Shown here: piece by piece, positions 26,511 to 35,959 of the stretch
How positions within the stretch are numbered: position 1 is the first letter of the stretch
Layout: each line of letters starts with the position of its first letter
Notes under the pieces: model-generated
Database searches by the model: none
Told to the model about the DNA's origin: nothing
Seen by the model: the letters and a program-made list of their open reading frames with translations, nothing else
Program-made: the position numbers and the translations under genes
Assembly (NCBI GenBank): GCA_018333455.1
Contig: JAGXTN010000067.1
Location: forward strand, 1 to 62,675
Direction: 5' to 3'
DNA length: 62,675 bases
From: Dethiobacter sp.
GTDB taxonomy: Bacteria > Bacillota > Dethiobacteria > Dethiobacterales > Dethiobacteraceae

Positions 26511-28124
26511 TTGCTTTGGAGCAGGGTTCTCGTTTTAATTGCGATTAGTTTCGTCTTTTTGTTTATTAACGGCTGTCAAAAAAGCAGCGAGGTAACAAAC
26601 TCACAAATTTTGCATGTGGCAGCCCCAGCCAGCCCCATCACATTAAATCCGTTGTTTGCGCGGGACGCCGTATCGCTTGAGGCAGCCGCTCTTTTGCATC
26701 CGCAGTTGTTGGGGACAAACCCTTATACACTTGAGGTAGAACCCCGCCTATTTGCCTCTTGGGAGTTGCATGCAGACAACCTGACATATCATTTAAGATT
26801 GAGGGAAGGTTTGCTCTGGTCAGACGGTACGCCCTTGACGGCAGATGATGTAGCTTTTACGTTGCTGCTCATCTGTCATGCCGACTATACAGGCTGGCTG
26901 TATCCACTGTTGCGTTTTGTGGAAGGTGCGGAAGAATATAGAAAAACAAGACATTCACCGTATGCGCAGGGAGCGATTCCGGGGATTCGGGTGATAGATG
27001 AGCAGACTATCGCAATCCGGCTAAAACAGGTTCATGCGCCATTTTTATCTTATCTTACTTTCCCGCCACTGCCGGCGCATAAGCTGCAGAATGTGAAAGT
27101 GGCAGACATGGAAGAGCATCCCTCTCTTAAGAATGTGGGCGTGGGAGCAGGGCCATATTTGTTCACCTCTTGGCGGCCTGATGAATATTTGCTTGTTCGG
27201 GCCAATCCAGACTACTACTTGGGGAAGCCGGAAATTGCAGAAATTTATTACCGCATTATTCCCAACATTGAGGCACAAGTGATTGAACTGCTGGCCGGCA
27301 AGCTTGATTTATTGCCAACAGCCGTTAAAGTGGAAGATGTGGAGATGTTGGCAGCAGACCGCCAGATTCGCATCCACAAAAATAGTCGCTTGGTTTATGA
27401 TTATATCGCTATTAATCACAAACAGGAAAATACACCGCTAAAAGATAGGCGAGTGAGGCAGGCGTTAGCCATGCTGCTTGAGAAAGATGAGTTAGTGGCT
27501 AACTTGCTCCTTGGCTTCGCTGAAGTGTTGCACGGTCCGCTGTTGCCGTTACACTTTGCTTACGACTCTGAGTTTTCACAAGAAAAGGGAAGCTTGCCCG
27601 CCGCCCGAGAGTTGCTTTTGCAGGCGGGATATCCTCAATTTAAGCTTAAGCTGATCTTTAATTCGGGCAATATTGTGCGTGAAAATGTGGCGCTGCTGTT
27701 TAAAGAGCAAGCTGCCCAGGTCGGCGTTGATGTGCAGATCCATGCGCTGGAATGGGAAGCATTTCTGGCGGCGCTGACAAACGGTGATTATGATTTGGCT
27801 ATACTTGGACGCAGCACCGATGCAGATCCGGATCTGTCATTTCATTGGCACTCGCAAGGAGCAGGGAATAGAACGGGGTATGCCAATGAACAGGTAGATC
27901 GGCTGCTGGAAGCAGGAGCGGCTGTTCTGGATAGAGGGAAGAGAACGGAGCTATACCGGCAGAGTCAGGCGCTTATTGTGGCAGATGCTCCGATTATTTG
28001 GTTGTACTCAAGGCAGGCAATTCATGCTGCCAGCGCAGATTTACATAATTTTGCTGCACATCCCGAGTCGCTTTTCTACAATGTTCACCTGTGGAGTCTG
28101 GCGGGGCGGGATGGGAGGCCATGA
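26511..28124 (+). CDS. peptide ABC transporter substrate-binding lipoprotein
   Basis: A 537-residue extracytoplasmic binding protein of the DppA/OppA family (SBP_bac_5). It has a short signal peptide ending in a lipobox (INGC, cysteine at about residue 21), so it should be lipid-anchored outside the membrane. Family landmarks include LREGLLWSDGTPLTADDV and KDRRVRQALAMLLEKDEL. The start is TTG with GGGGGTGA upstream. The stop overlaps the first permease gene (ATGA). The ligand could be a peptide, nickel chelate or other solute. Confidence 0.93.
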   Translation: MLWSRVLVLIAISFVFLFINGCQKSSEVTNSQILHVAAPASPITLNPLFARDAVSLEAAALLHPQLLGTNPYTLEVEPRLFASWELHADNLTYHLRLREGLLWSDGTPLTADDVAFTLLLICHADYTGWLYPLLRFVEGAEEYRKTRHSPYAQGAIPGIRVIDEQTIAIRLKQVHAPFLSYLTFPPLPAHKLQNVKVADMEEHPSLKNVGVGAGPYLFTSWRPDEYLLVRANPDYYLGKPEIAEIYYRIIPNIEAQVIELLAGKLDLLPTAVKVEDVEMLAADRQIRIHKNSRLVYDYIAINHKQENTPLKDRRVRQALAMLLEKDELVANLLLGFAEVLHGPLLPLHFAYDSEFSQEKGSLPAARELLLQAGYPQFKLKLIFNSGNIVRENVALLFKEQAAQVGVDVQIHALEWEAFLAALTNGDYDLAILGRSTDADPDLSFHWHSQGAGNRTGYANEQVDRLLEAGAAVLDRGKRTELYRQSQALIVADAPIIWLYSRQAIHAASADLHNFAAHPESLFYNVHLWSLAGRDGRP

Positions 28125-29071
28125 TACGAATTTTGCTAAACAGGTTGTGGCAGACGGTGATCGTGTTGTTTGGCGTTACATTAATAACTTTCTTGATCAT
28201 GCATAGTGCGCCAGGTCATCCATTGCAGGCAAACCCCGAATTGCGTCTTGATCCCACGGCAGTGGAGAGATGGCTGGAACTGCAGGAGCTGGATGGGCCG
28301 TTGCCGGCCCAGTATCTCAGCTGGTTAAGCCGGCTGTTTCGCGGTGATTTTGGGATGTCCTTGATCTATAATAGGCCGGTGCTGGAACTGGCTCTGGAAC
28401 GGTTGCCGGCAACGCTGTTTTTAACTGTCCCCGCTTTTTTGCTTGCTCTTGGGCTGGCAATAAGCTGTGGAACCTGGGCAGCTTTGCGTCAGGGAGGATT
28501 TGGCGACAGGCTGCTGGGTCTAGGCTCACTGGCCGGTTTGTCCTTGCCAAGTTTTTGGCTGGGGATTATTTTGATGATGTTGTTTTCTTATGGTTACCCA
28601 TGGCTGCCTGCCGCAGGCATGCGTACGGCAGAAGATAGTTCTGTGTTAGATATTTTGATACACCTTATTTTACCGCTTACCATGTTGGTGGTGGGAAGCT
28701 TTTCTTACTATTTCCGTTATGTGCGTTATGCAGTATTAGCTGTATTGTCCCAGGATTTTATCAAGATAGCCAGGGCAAGGGGATTTACTGAATTGTATAT
28801 TGTCTTTCGCTATGTTCTCCCTAACGCTTCTCTGCCAATTGTGACAGTGGCAGCGCTTTCGCTGCCACTGCTTTTTACCGGTGCACTAGTAGCGGAATAT
28901 GTTTTCTCGTGGCCTGGAATCGGTCGCTGGATTATCAGCTCAACGCTCGCTAGGGACTATCCGGTGATTATGGCGGTCAATCTGTCTACTGCCGCCTTAG
29001 TTGCGCTCTCTAATTTCTTGGCTGATCTGCTTTATCTGTTAATTGATCCTCGACTTCGTTTCAAAGCCTAG
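28121..29071 (+). CDS. peptide ABC transporter permease, DppB type
   Basis: A 316-residue permease with about six membrane helices. The N-terminus (RILLNRLWQTVIVLFGVTLI) and the ATPase-contact loop (ARARGFTELYIVFRYVLPNA) are typical of DppB/OppB. The open frame extends 30 bases upstream, but ATG 28121 gives the normal family start; it overlaps the binding-protein stop, with GGGAGG very close ahead. Confidence 0.94.
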   Translation: MIRILLNRLWQTVIVLFGVTLITFLIMHSAPGHPLQANPELRLDPTAVERWLELQELDGPLPAQYLSWLSRLFRGDFGMSLIYNRPVLELALERLPATLFLTVPAFLLALGLAISCGTWAALRQGGFGDRLLGLGSLAGLSLPSFWLGIILMMLFSYGYPWLPAAGMRTAEDSSVLDILIHLILPLTMLVVGSFSYYFRYVRYAVLAVLSQDFIKIARARGFTELYIVFRYVLPNASLPIVTVAALSLPLLFTGALVAEYVFSWPGIGRWIISSTLARDYPVIMAVNLSTAALVALSNFLADLLYLLIDPRLRFKA

Positions 29072-29088
29072 CTAACAGGAGGGAAAAG

Positions 29089-29931
29089 ATGGTGAGGAGA
29101 CAGGGGGTTGAGTTATATCTAGGTATTTCCCTTATCATATTTTTAACTGTTTTCGCAGTTTTGTCGCCGCTTTTTGCTAATTATGACCCGCATCAAACAG
29201 ATGCTGAGCGCTGGCTCCAGTCTCCCGGAAAGGAACACTTTTTCGGGACAGACCGCTTGGGCAGAGATATCTACAGTCGTGTGGTGTACGGTGCTCGTGT
29301 CTCGCTGGCGGTAGGTATTCTAGCGATGTTGCTTTCAATCACGGTAGGCACAGCTTTGGGAGCCTTGGCCGGGTATTTTGGAGGGTTTGCTGATCAATTG
29401 ATTATGCGCTTGACTGACATTGTGCTAGTATATCCTACAATGCTGTTGGCTCTAACTCTTGTGGCAATCTTTGAACCGGCTATTTGGCTGGTTGTGCTTG
29501 TGATCGGGGGGACCGGCTGGCCTGCTGTGGCCAGGCTGGTGCGGGGTGAAATAATGCGCCTTAAAAACTTGGAATTTGCCGCGGCAGCCAGGATGCTGGG
29601 GGCTTCTCACAGGCGGGTTCTTTTGGTTCATCTGCTGCCAAATGCTTTGGGCCAGATTGTAGTAGCCGCGACTGTGGCTGTGCCGGCTGCTATCATGACG
29701 GAGGCGGGGCTGGGCTATTTTGGGCTTGGTATTCAACCTCCCATTCCTACTTGGGGGAATATGTTGCGTGAAGCTCAAAACTATATTCGCCACGCCTGGT
29801 GGTATGCCACTTTTCCCGGCGCGGCCATTTTCTTGACAGTTTTTGCTTTTCACTTAACAGGGGAAGGTTTGCGCCAGCGCCTTGACCCCAAGAGTCAGTC
29901 GGGGAGGGAGAGGCGTGCTTACGATCACTGA
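29089..29931 (+). CDS. peptide ABC transporter permease, DppC type
   Basis: A 280-residue second permease subunit. HFFGTDRLGRDIYSRVVYGAR near residue 50 is the hallmark of DppC/OppC, and AAARMLGASHRRVLLVHLLP is the loop that contacts the ATPases. AGGAGGG precedes the ATG. The 3' end overlaps the next ATPase gene by 17 bases. Confidence 0.95.
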   Translation: MVRRQGVELYLGISLIIFLTVFAVLSPLFANYDPHQTDAERWLQSPGKEHFFGTDRLGRDIYSRVVYGARVSLAVGILAMLLSITVGTALGALAGYFGGFADQLIMRLTDIVLVYPTMLLALTLVAIFEPAIWLVVLVIGGTGWPAVARLVRGEIMRLKNLEFAAAARMLGASHRRVLLVHLLPNALGQIVVAATVAVPAAIMTEAGLGYFGLGIQPPIPTWGNMLREAQNYIRHAWWYATFPGAAIFLTVFAFHLTGEGLRQRLDPKSQSGRERRAYDH

Positions 29932-30853
29932 TTTGTCTGTGGCTTTTCCGGCCAGTTGCGTGCAAGCGTTGTCGGAGGTATCATTTTTCGTCGCTCCGGG
30001 AGAAACTGTTGGCATAGTGGGCGAAAGCGGCAGCGGTAAAAGCATGACTGCCTTAGCAATTGCCGGACTTTTGCCGCCTGTTGCAAAAGCTTCAGGCGAG
30101 ATTCGCTTTTGGGGAAGGCGCTTTGTGATCGGTGTCAGCAGTGATAGCGACTGGCGGGCAATCCGAGGTGTTGAACTGGGAGTAGTCTTTCAGGACCCCT
30201 CAATCGGTCTTAATCCGCTGCTCTCTGTGGGCAGTCAAGTTAGCGAAGTGCTACGATTTCATCTGCGAAAATCGAAACTGGAAGCAGAAAAGGAAACGGT
30301 AAGGTTGTTTAATTTGCTGGGGTTATATCCTGCTAAGGTGCGGATGCGGCAGTTCCCTCACCAGTTGAGCGGCGGGATGAAACAAAGAGTTATGCTGGCA
30401 GCAGCCATTTGCTGCCGGCCCAGGCTGCTGATTGCCGATGAGCCCACGACTGCCCTAGATGTGTCTGTACAGGCACAAATCCTTTGCCTGCTCAAAGAGT
30501 TGACAGCAGCTGCCGACACGGCACTGTTGCTTATCTCGCACGACCTTGGGGTGATTGCCCAGTTGGCAGAGCGGGTATTGGTGCTTTGTGCCGGGCAGCT
30601 GGTGGAAGAAGCGGCCGTGGCAGAATTGTTCTCTAGACCTGCTCATCCCTATACCCGTTTCCTGCTGGCTTCTGTGCCCCGGCTGGATCTCCCCTTAGCT
30701 TTAAAAGTTCCTGCCATAGAGGATAATGATCAACTGCTCAGTGGCTGCGGATTTGCATCCCGCTGTCCGGAAAGGGTGAGCAAATGTTTGTCCAATCCAC
30801 CGCTTATTCGGCTGAGCCATGGGCGGAAAGTTCGATGTCATAACAGGCGGTGA
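29915..30853 (+). CDS. peptide ABC transporter ATPase, DppD type
   Basis: A 312-residue ATPase subunit. Walker A is GESGSGKSM, the signature is QLSGGMKQRV and Walker B with the catalytic glutamate is LLIADEPTTALD. The cysteine-containing C-terminal tail (GCGFASRCPERVSKC) is the oligopeptide/dipeptide-family extension. GTG 29915, after GGGAGGGAGAGG, is preferred to an upstream ATG at 29882. It powers uptake together with the next gene product. Confidence 0.94.
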   Translation: MLTITDLSVAFPASCVQALSEVSFFVAPGETVGIVGESGSGKSMTALAIAGLLPPVAKASGEIRFWGRRFVIGVSSDSDWRAIRGVELGVVFQDPSIGLNPLLSVGSQVSEVLRFHLRKSKLEAEKETVRLFNLLGLYPAKVRMRQFPHQLSGGMKQRVMLAAAICCRPRLLIADEPTTALDVSVQAQILCLLKELTAAADTALLLISHDLGVIAQLAERVLVLCAGQLVEEAAVAELFSRPAHPYTRFLLASVPRLDLPLALKVPAIEDNDQLLSGCGFASRCPERVSKCLSNPPLIRLSHGRKVRCHNRR

Positions 30854-30857
30854 AACG

Positions 30858-31784
30858 ATGGAGGCCATCTTGGCTCTAAAGGGAGTAGTAGCAGTCTATC
30901 CGAGTGGAGCTCAACGAATCGTTAAGGCGGTGGATGGTGTCAGCCTTACTATCTATAGCAGAGAAACATTTGGACTTGTAGGTGAATCTGGTTCGGGCAA
31001 GACTACTTTAGGAAAAATAATTACCGGTCTGGAACGTCCTTGCCGCGGTTCCCTGTATTTTAATGGGAAACGGGTAGCTCCAGGTATGCGCCGGGAGATA
31101 CAAATGGTTTTTCAGGACAGTGCCGCCGCGTTAAACCCTAGGCTAACTGTGGCAAATTTAGTAGAGGAGGGGCTGGTGATTCAGAAAACAGGAGATCGAG
31201 CAGAAAGAATGCAACAAGTTTTAAAAATATTAGCTGATGTTGGTCTTGACAGAATGATGCTGAAGCGTTATCCGCACCAGCTTAGCGGCGGGCAAAGGCA
31301 GCGTGTTGCCCTAGCCCGCACCCTTGTCGTACTGCCCAGTGTGATAGTATTAGATGAACCCGTTTCTGCTTTAGACGTTACTGCTAGTGCGCGGCTGCTC
31401 TTATTGCTGGCACGCCTGAAAGAAGCTTACGGCCTTTCCTATCTACTTATTTCTCATAATCTAGCCGTTGTGCTGCAAGTTTGTGAACGTGTTGCCGTGA
31501 TGTATCTGGGCAAAATCGTGGAAACCGGCAGGGTTGAAACAGTTTTTAACTCTCCGGCGCATCCGTATACCCGTCTGCTTCTTGATGCGTATCCTCATCC
31601 CGATCCACAGAAGAAAATACCTGTTATTCAGCTTTTTGAGCCGGAAAATCTGCCGTCGACAGCTTCCGGCTGCCGTTTTCATCCGCGCTGCTCTAAAGCT
31701 TCTCTCCGTTGCCGCCAGCAGACGCCGGCACTTGCACAAAAAAGTGAAAGACATTTTGTGGCTTGTCACAGAGCAAGCGAGTAA
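30858..31784 (+). CDS. peptide ABC transporter ATPase, DppF type
   Basis: A 308-residue second ATPase. Walker A is GESGSGKTT, the signature is QLSGGQRQRV and Walker B is VIVLDEPVSALD. The tail has the family motif GCRFHPRCSKASLRC. ATG 30858 follows AGGCGGTGA; an in-frame ATG at 30819 lies inside dppD and is less likely. It completes a compact five-gene importer (lipoprotein, two permeases, two ATPases) that ends at the hairpin at 31795. Confidence 0.94.
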   Translation: MEAILALKGVVAVYPSGAQRIVKAVDGVSLTIYSRETFGLVGESGSGKTTLGKIITGLERPCRGSLYFNGKRVAPGMRREIQMVFQDSAAALNPRLTVANLVEEGLVIQKTGDRAERMQQVLKILADVGLDRMMLKRYPHQLSGGQRQRVALARTLVVLPSVIVLDEPVSALDVTASARLLLLLARLKEAYGLSYLLISHNLAVVLQVCERVAVMYLGKIVETGRVETVFNSPAHPYTRLLLDAYPHPDPQKKIPVIQLFEPENLPSTASGCRFHPRCSKASLRCRQQTPALAQKSERHFVACHRASE

Positions 31785-31794
31785 TGTTTGGACA

Positions 31795-31819
31795 CAAGTT
31801 TTGTAACTTGAGTTTTTTT
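31795..31819 (+). terminator. terminator of the peptide transporter operon
   Basis: CAAGTT (31795-31800) and AACTTG (31805-31810) pair around TTGT, followed by AG and a run of seven T. The right arm overlaps the -35 element of the next promoter. Confidence 0.65.
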
Positions 31820-31836
31820 GCGGAAACGGCTATACT
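31808..31836 (+). promoter_or_regulatory. promoter of the GerM-domain gene
   Basis: TTGAGT (31808-31813), 17 bases, TATACT (31831-31836), 22 bases before the chosen start. The -35 hexamer lies in the 3' arm of the preceding terminator. Confidence 0.6.
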
Positions 31837-31857
31837 GAATTACAAGGGGTGAGAAGT

Positions 31858-32448
31858 ATGTTTAAAAATAGAAAGGCGGCGCTCGTTTGCCTCTGCTTGG
31901 CAGCTTTATTAGCTTTAGTCTCCTTGTCGGCAACAGGTTGCATCCGCCGCGATACTGTGCCTAACCCTGTGGAAGAAGGACCCGATGAAAATTTGCCACC
32001 GACAAATGAGGTTGAAGTATTCCTTTTTTTTGTAGACCCTGCGCTGGTTGAGTCGGGGGAATTGGGTGAGTTTGGTTACGTTTTGCCGATAACTCGCAGC
32101 ATTACCGTAGGAGAAGGCGAAGATGTTGTAAGACGAACACTAGAAGCGTTGCTTGCTGGACCACGGGTAGAAGATGGCAATTATTATGCTACAGTTCCTG
32201 CTACCGCAGAGATGATGGCAGTGACTAGGGAGGGGTCTACCTTAACGATTAATTTTTCCCAAGAGGTTCTTACTGATTCCCCTGGCGGCACCTTGTGGGG
32301 TTCTATCTTCGTGCAGTCTATAGTCTTTACCGCCACCCAGTTCCCAGAGGTGGAGCAGGTAATGGTTTTAGTGGAAGGGGAAATGTGGGATGACGGACAC
32401 TCTGTGTGGGAAAAACCGCTGGGACAAGAAGATTTAAGAAATTTCTAG
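31858..32448 (+). CDS. GerM-domain lipoprotein
   Basis: A 196-residue predicted lipoprotein. A signal peptide ends in a lipobox with cysteine at about residue 28 (SATGC). The GerMN domain follows (about 50-190), with EVFLFFVDPALVE, VVRRTLEALLAGP and SGSTLTINFS-like beta strands. GerM of Bacillus is needed for sporulation and germination, but single-domain GerMN lipoproteins are common and may have other envelope roles. ATG 31858 is preferred to GTG 31849 because AAGGGGTGAG is then the binding site. It has its own promoter and terminator. Confidence 0.85.
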   Translation: MFKNRKAALVCLCLAALLALVSLSATGCIRRDTVPNPVEEGPDENLPPTNEVEVFLFFVDPALVESGELGEFGYVLPITRSITVGEGEDVVRRTLEALLAGPRVEDGNYYATVPATAEMMAVTREGSTLTINFSQEVLTDSPGGTLWGSIFVQSIVFTATQFPEVEQVMVLVEGEMWDDGHSVWEKPLGQEDLRNF

Positions 32449-32521
32449 TCTGCAAAAAGATTCTTTCCAGCTTGTGCTGTCGTTAAAACTTCATCAAAAA
32501 TTTGTGTGGAGAACAGCTTGG

Positions 32522-32544
32522 AAGCTCATGCGAGCTTTTTTTTT
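32522..32544 (+). terminator. terminator of the GerM-domain gene
   Basis: AAGCTC (32522-32527), an ATGC loop and GAGCTT (32532-32537) are followed by T through 32544. It is a compact intrinsic terminator 74 bases after the stop codon. The rest of 32449-32682 holds only this and the dprA promoter. Confidence 0.8.
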
Positions 32545-32585
32545 GTATAACAAACTCTATTGATGGCAAAAGATTCCATGATATT

Positions 32586-32614
32586 TTGAAGATTTACATT
32601 GCCTATGGTATACT
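32586..32614 (+). promoter_or_regulatory. promoter of dprA
   Basis: TTGAAG (32586-32591), 17 bases, TATACT (32609-32614), about 70 bases upstream of dprA. Confidence 0.55.
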
Positions 32615-32682
32615 AAGTTGAAATCGACTATAGAAGATGAGCAGAGCAGAAAATAGCTGTGCTGCGGCGGAGGTGAGATATA

Positions 32683-33774
32683 ATGCGGGAATTGCCATAT
32701 TGGTTGGCACTTAGCAGAGTTTCAGTCCTAGGGGCAAGGCGAATCCCGCGCCTAGTGGAAGTAATTGGTTCAGCAGAAAAAGTGTTTGCCGCGGATGTGG
32801 ATGCGCTGGTTTCCGCAGGTTTGCCAGCGAAAGCCGCTGCCGTAATGGTGGCCGAATGTAAAGCTATTGATCCACACAGAGAACTCCGGCGTTTGATTTC
32901 GGAAGGTTTTGCTGCTGTGCTTGTGAATGAGGAACGTTATCCAAAAATCCTTAAGGAAATTTCTGACCCGCCTGCGGTATTATATTATCGTGGGGATTTT
33001 AGTGCGCTTGACCACCTTTGTGTTTCTCTGGTCGGCTCAAGAAAAGCGACTGCATACGGGAAAGCAGTTGCTGACAGACTAAGCGGTGATTTGGCTTCTC
33101 TTGGCGTAACAGTAGTTAGCGGAATGGCTCGAGGGATTGATACGGCTGCCCATCTTGGTGTGCTGAGAGCAGGCGGGCGGACTGCGGCAGTGTTGGGTTG
33201 TGGCCTGGACATCTGTTACCCGCCTGAGAATAAAAAGTTGCGTGATCAAATAGAGCGCCAGGGGGTGATCCTTAGTGAATTTCCTTTGGGCACTATGCCA
33301 AAACCGCCTCATTTCCCGATGCGTAACCGGATTATCAGCGGGCTCTCTCTGGCGGTAATTATTGTTGAAGCGGCTGAGCGAAGCGGCGCTTTGATCACAG
33401 CCGACAGTGCCTTGGAGCAGGGACGGGAAGTGCTTGCTGTGCCGGGCAGTATTAACAGCCCCGCCAGCCGTGGCTGTCACCAGTTGATTAAAGAAGGGGC
33501 TGCTCTGGTGGAAAGTGTCGCAGATATTTTGGCTGCTTTGGGGGTATCTTCTCTTGACAGCATAAAAGATGAACTGCATAACTTTACGCCGGCACAGCAA
33601 AAAGTCTTGCGCTTCATGGAGTATGAACCCGTTCATTTTGATGAATTGGTTGCCTGTTGCCGTTTATCTGCCGAGGAATTGGCAGTTAACTTGCTTGAAC
33701 TGGAATTGGCGGGTGCGGTAAAGAAAATGCCGGGAAACTATTACTTGCGTGTAAAGTCAAAAGTGAATCAGTAA
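32683..33774 (+). CDS. dprA: DNA-processing protein DprA (Smf)
   Basis: A 363-residue protein that loads RecA on incoming single-stranded DNA during transformation. An N-terminal helical region is followed by the Rossmann-like core (VSLVGSRKATAYGKAVADRL, VSGMARGIDTAAHLG, PPHFPMRNRIISGLS), then a C-terminal winged-helix domain (about 290-355). GCGGAGGTG lies before the ATG. It precedes topA as in Bacillus. DprA is widespread also in species not known to be competent, so it does not prove natural transformation. Confidence 0.96.
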   Translation: MRELPYWLALSRVSVLGARRIPRLVEVIGSAEKVFAADVDALVSAGLPAKAAAVMVAECKAIDPHRELRRLISEGFAAVLVNEERYPKILKEISDPPAVLYYRGDFSALDHLCVSLVGSRKATAYGKAVADRLSGDLASLGVTVVSGMARGIDTAAHLGVLRAGGRTAAVLGCGLDICYPPENKKLRDQIERQGVILSEFPLGTMPKPPHFPMRNRIISGLSLAVIIVEAAERSGALITADSALEQGREVLAVPGSINSPASRGCHQLIKEGAALVESVADILAALGVSSLDSIKDELHNFTPAQQKVLRFMEYEPVHFDELVACCRLSAEELAVNLLELELAGAVKKMPGNYYLRVKSKVNQ

Positions 33775-33820
33775 AATGTAGTATAATTTAGAATCGCTGT
33801 GCTGCAGCTGGGGGTGCCAT

Positions 33821-35959
33821 ATGTCAGATTATCTTGTGGTGGTAGAATCGCCGACAAAAGCTAAAACAATTAAAAAGTATTTAGGGCGAAGATATAAAGT
33901 TGTAGCTTCCTTCGGACATGTGATTGATTTGCCCAAAAGTCAGCTAGGCATTGATGTGCAACATGATTTTGAACCCAAGTATATTACGATCCGCGGCAAA
34001 GGCGAGGTGCTAAAAGAGTTAAAGAATACTGCAAAAGAAGTAAAAAAAATCTTTCTCGCCGCTGACCCGGATCGTGAAGGTGAAGCTATTTCCTGGCACC
34101 TTGCACGCGCATTGGGTATCTCTGAAAATACGCCTTGTCGGGTTGAATTTAATGAAATTACAGAAAAGGCTGTGGAGGAAGCATTTAAAAATCCCCGTCA
34201 GATTGATCTGCACAGAGTTAATGCCCAGCAGGCACGGAGAGTGCTGGATAGACTGGTTGGATATAAAATTTCGCCCCTCTTATGGAAAAAGGTGAAAAAA
34301 GGTCTTTCCGCCGGGCGTGTTCAGTCTGTGGCTCTCCGTCTGATTGTGGAGCGGGAAAATGAAATTGACAAGTTTGTGCCACAGGAGTATTGGACTTTGG
34401 AAGCCAAGCTGAGTTCTAAAGGTGCTGTTTTTCTGGCAAAGTACTATGGGAAAAAAGGGAAGAAGCATGTGCCTGCAGACCGTCGGGAAGTAGATGATCT
34501 GCTGGGGGCACTTAAAAACAAGCCCTTTATTGTGACAGATGTAAAAAAGCAAGAGCGGCGGCGCCGACCTGCGCCACCATTTACCACCAGCAGTCTTCAA
34601 CAGGAGGCTTCCCGTAAACTTGGCTTTACAGCTCGCAAAACGATGGTGGTGGCGCAGCAGCTTTACGAAGGGCTGGATTTGGGCCAAGAAGGCGTTGTCG
34701 GTCTAATTACTTACATCCGCACAGACTCCACCCGTATTGCGCAAACGGCGCAGGCTGAGGTACGTACATATCTAGCGACAGCATACGGCAATTCGTTTGT
34801 ACCTGATAAACCGCCGCTATATGCGGCAAAAAAAGGGGCGCAGGAAGCCCACGAGGCAATCAGACCCACGGCAGTGTTACGTTTGCCGGAGCGTGTCAAG
34901 TCTTTGTTGTCCAGAGACCAACACAGGTTATATAAACTGATCTGGGAACGATTGGTGGCCAGTCAGATGAGTGCCGCCGTCTACGATACTGTAACTGCAA
35001 AAATTAGTGCAGACGAGTATGAGTTCCGGGCAACAGGTTCGCAAATTAAGTTTGAAGGATTTATGAAGCTGTACACGGAGGGAAGGGATGAGGAGGAAAA
35101 GGAAGAAGCCGGTCTTCTCCCGGAGTTGGCGGCTGGTGAGACGCTTTCCTTGTTACAGTTAGACCCCAAGCAGCATTTTACTCAGCCGCCGCCCCGTTTT
35201 AGCGAGGCAATGCTTGTTAAGACGCTGGAGGAGAAAGGAATCGGACGGCCCAGTACTTATGCGCCCATTATCGACACGCTGCAAACCAGGGGTTATGTGA
35301 TCCGTGAAAATAAGCTGTTTTATGCTACTGAGCTCGGCCATGTGGTGCTAGACCAATTGCTGGAATTTTTCCCCGATATTCTTGATGCTGATTTTACTGC
35401 TCAGATGGAAGAAAAACTAGATCAAATAGCAGAAGGTGGTCTGGAGTGGGTCGAAGTCGTCCGCACCTTTTATAATGATTTCGTCAAGAGTCTACAATTG
35501 GCTGAAGAACATATGGAAAAAGTGGTGATAGCACCGGAGGAAAGTGATCAAGAATGCCCAAATTGCGGTCGCTTTCTCGTCTATAAAATGGGCCGTTACG
35601 GTAAATTTCTCGCCTGTCCCGGCTTTCCAGAATGCCGCTATGCCAAACCCATTATTAAAGAACTTGATATTGCCTGCCCTGCCTGCGGCAAGCCGTTGGT
35701 GGAGCGAAAAACAAAACGGCGGCGTAAATTTTACGGTTGCAGCAGCTATCCGGAATGTGATTTTACCACTTGGGATATTCCACAAAAAGCGAAATGCCCA
35801 GTGTGCAACTATCTGACCGTGCTGAAAGGCAAGACATTGCTTTGTGCCAACAAGGAGTGCGGCAAGATCTTAAAAGAAGCCTCTCCTCAAAAAGAAGAGA
35901 AGAAGACAGGTGCCAGAAAAACGAAAAAAGAGACTGCTAGGAGTGGGAAAAGTGGCTGA
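33821..35959 (+). CDS. topA: DNA topoisomerase I (type IA)
   Basis: A 712-residue enzyme that relaxes negative supercoils. The N-terminal Toprim domain has [17 protein letters not shown] and [16 protein letters not shown]; the active-site tyrosine is in [12 protein letters not shown]. Three C-terminal zinc modules each have four cysteines, starting [23 protein letters not shown] and [11 protein letters not shown], followed by a lysine-rich tail of about 30 residues. GGGGGTG precedes the ATG. The 3' end overlaps trmFO by eight bases. Confidence 0.97.
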   Translation: MSDYLVVVESPTKAKTIKKYLGRRYKVVASFGHVIDLPKSQLGIDVQHDFEPKYITIRGKGEVLKELKNTAKEVKKIFLAADPDREGEAISWHLARALGISENTPCRVEFNEITEKAVEEAFKNPRQIDLHRVNAQQARRVLDRLVGYKISPLLWKKVKKGLSAGRVQSVALRLIVERENEIDKFVPQEYWTLEAKLSSKGAVFLAKYYGKKGKKHVPADRREVDDLLGALKNKPFIVTDVKKQERRRRPAPPFTTSSLQQEASRKLGFTARKTMVVAQQLYEGLDLGQEGVVGLITYIRTDSTRIAQTAQAEVRTYLATAYGNSFVPDKPPLYAAKKGAQEAHEAIRPTAVLRLPERVKSLLSRDQHRLYKLIWERLVASQMSAAVYDTVTAKISADEYEFRATGSQIKFEGFMKLYTEGRDEEEKEEAGLLPELAAGETLSLLQLDPKQHFTQPPPRFSEAMLVKTLEEKGIGRPSTYAPIIDTLQTRGYVIRENKLFYATELGHVVLDQLLEFFPDILDADFTAQMEEKLDQIAEGGLEWVEVVRTFYNDFVKSLQLAEEHMEKVVIAPEESDQECPNCGRFLVYKMGRYGKFLACPGFPECRYAKPIIKELDIACPACGKPLVERKTKRRRKFYGCSSYPECDFTTWDIPQKAKCPVCNYLTVLKGKTLLCANKECGKILKEASPQKEEKKTGARKTKKETARSGKSG

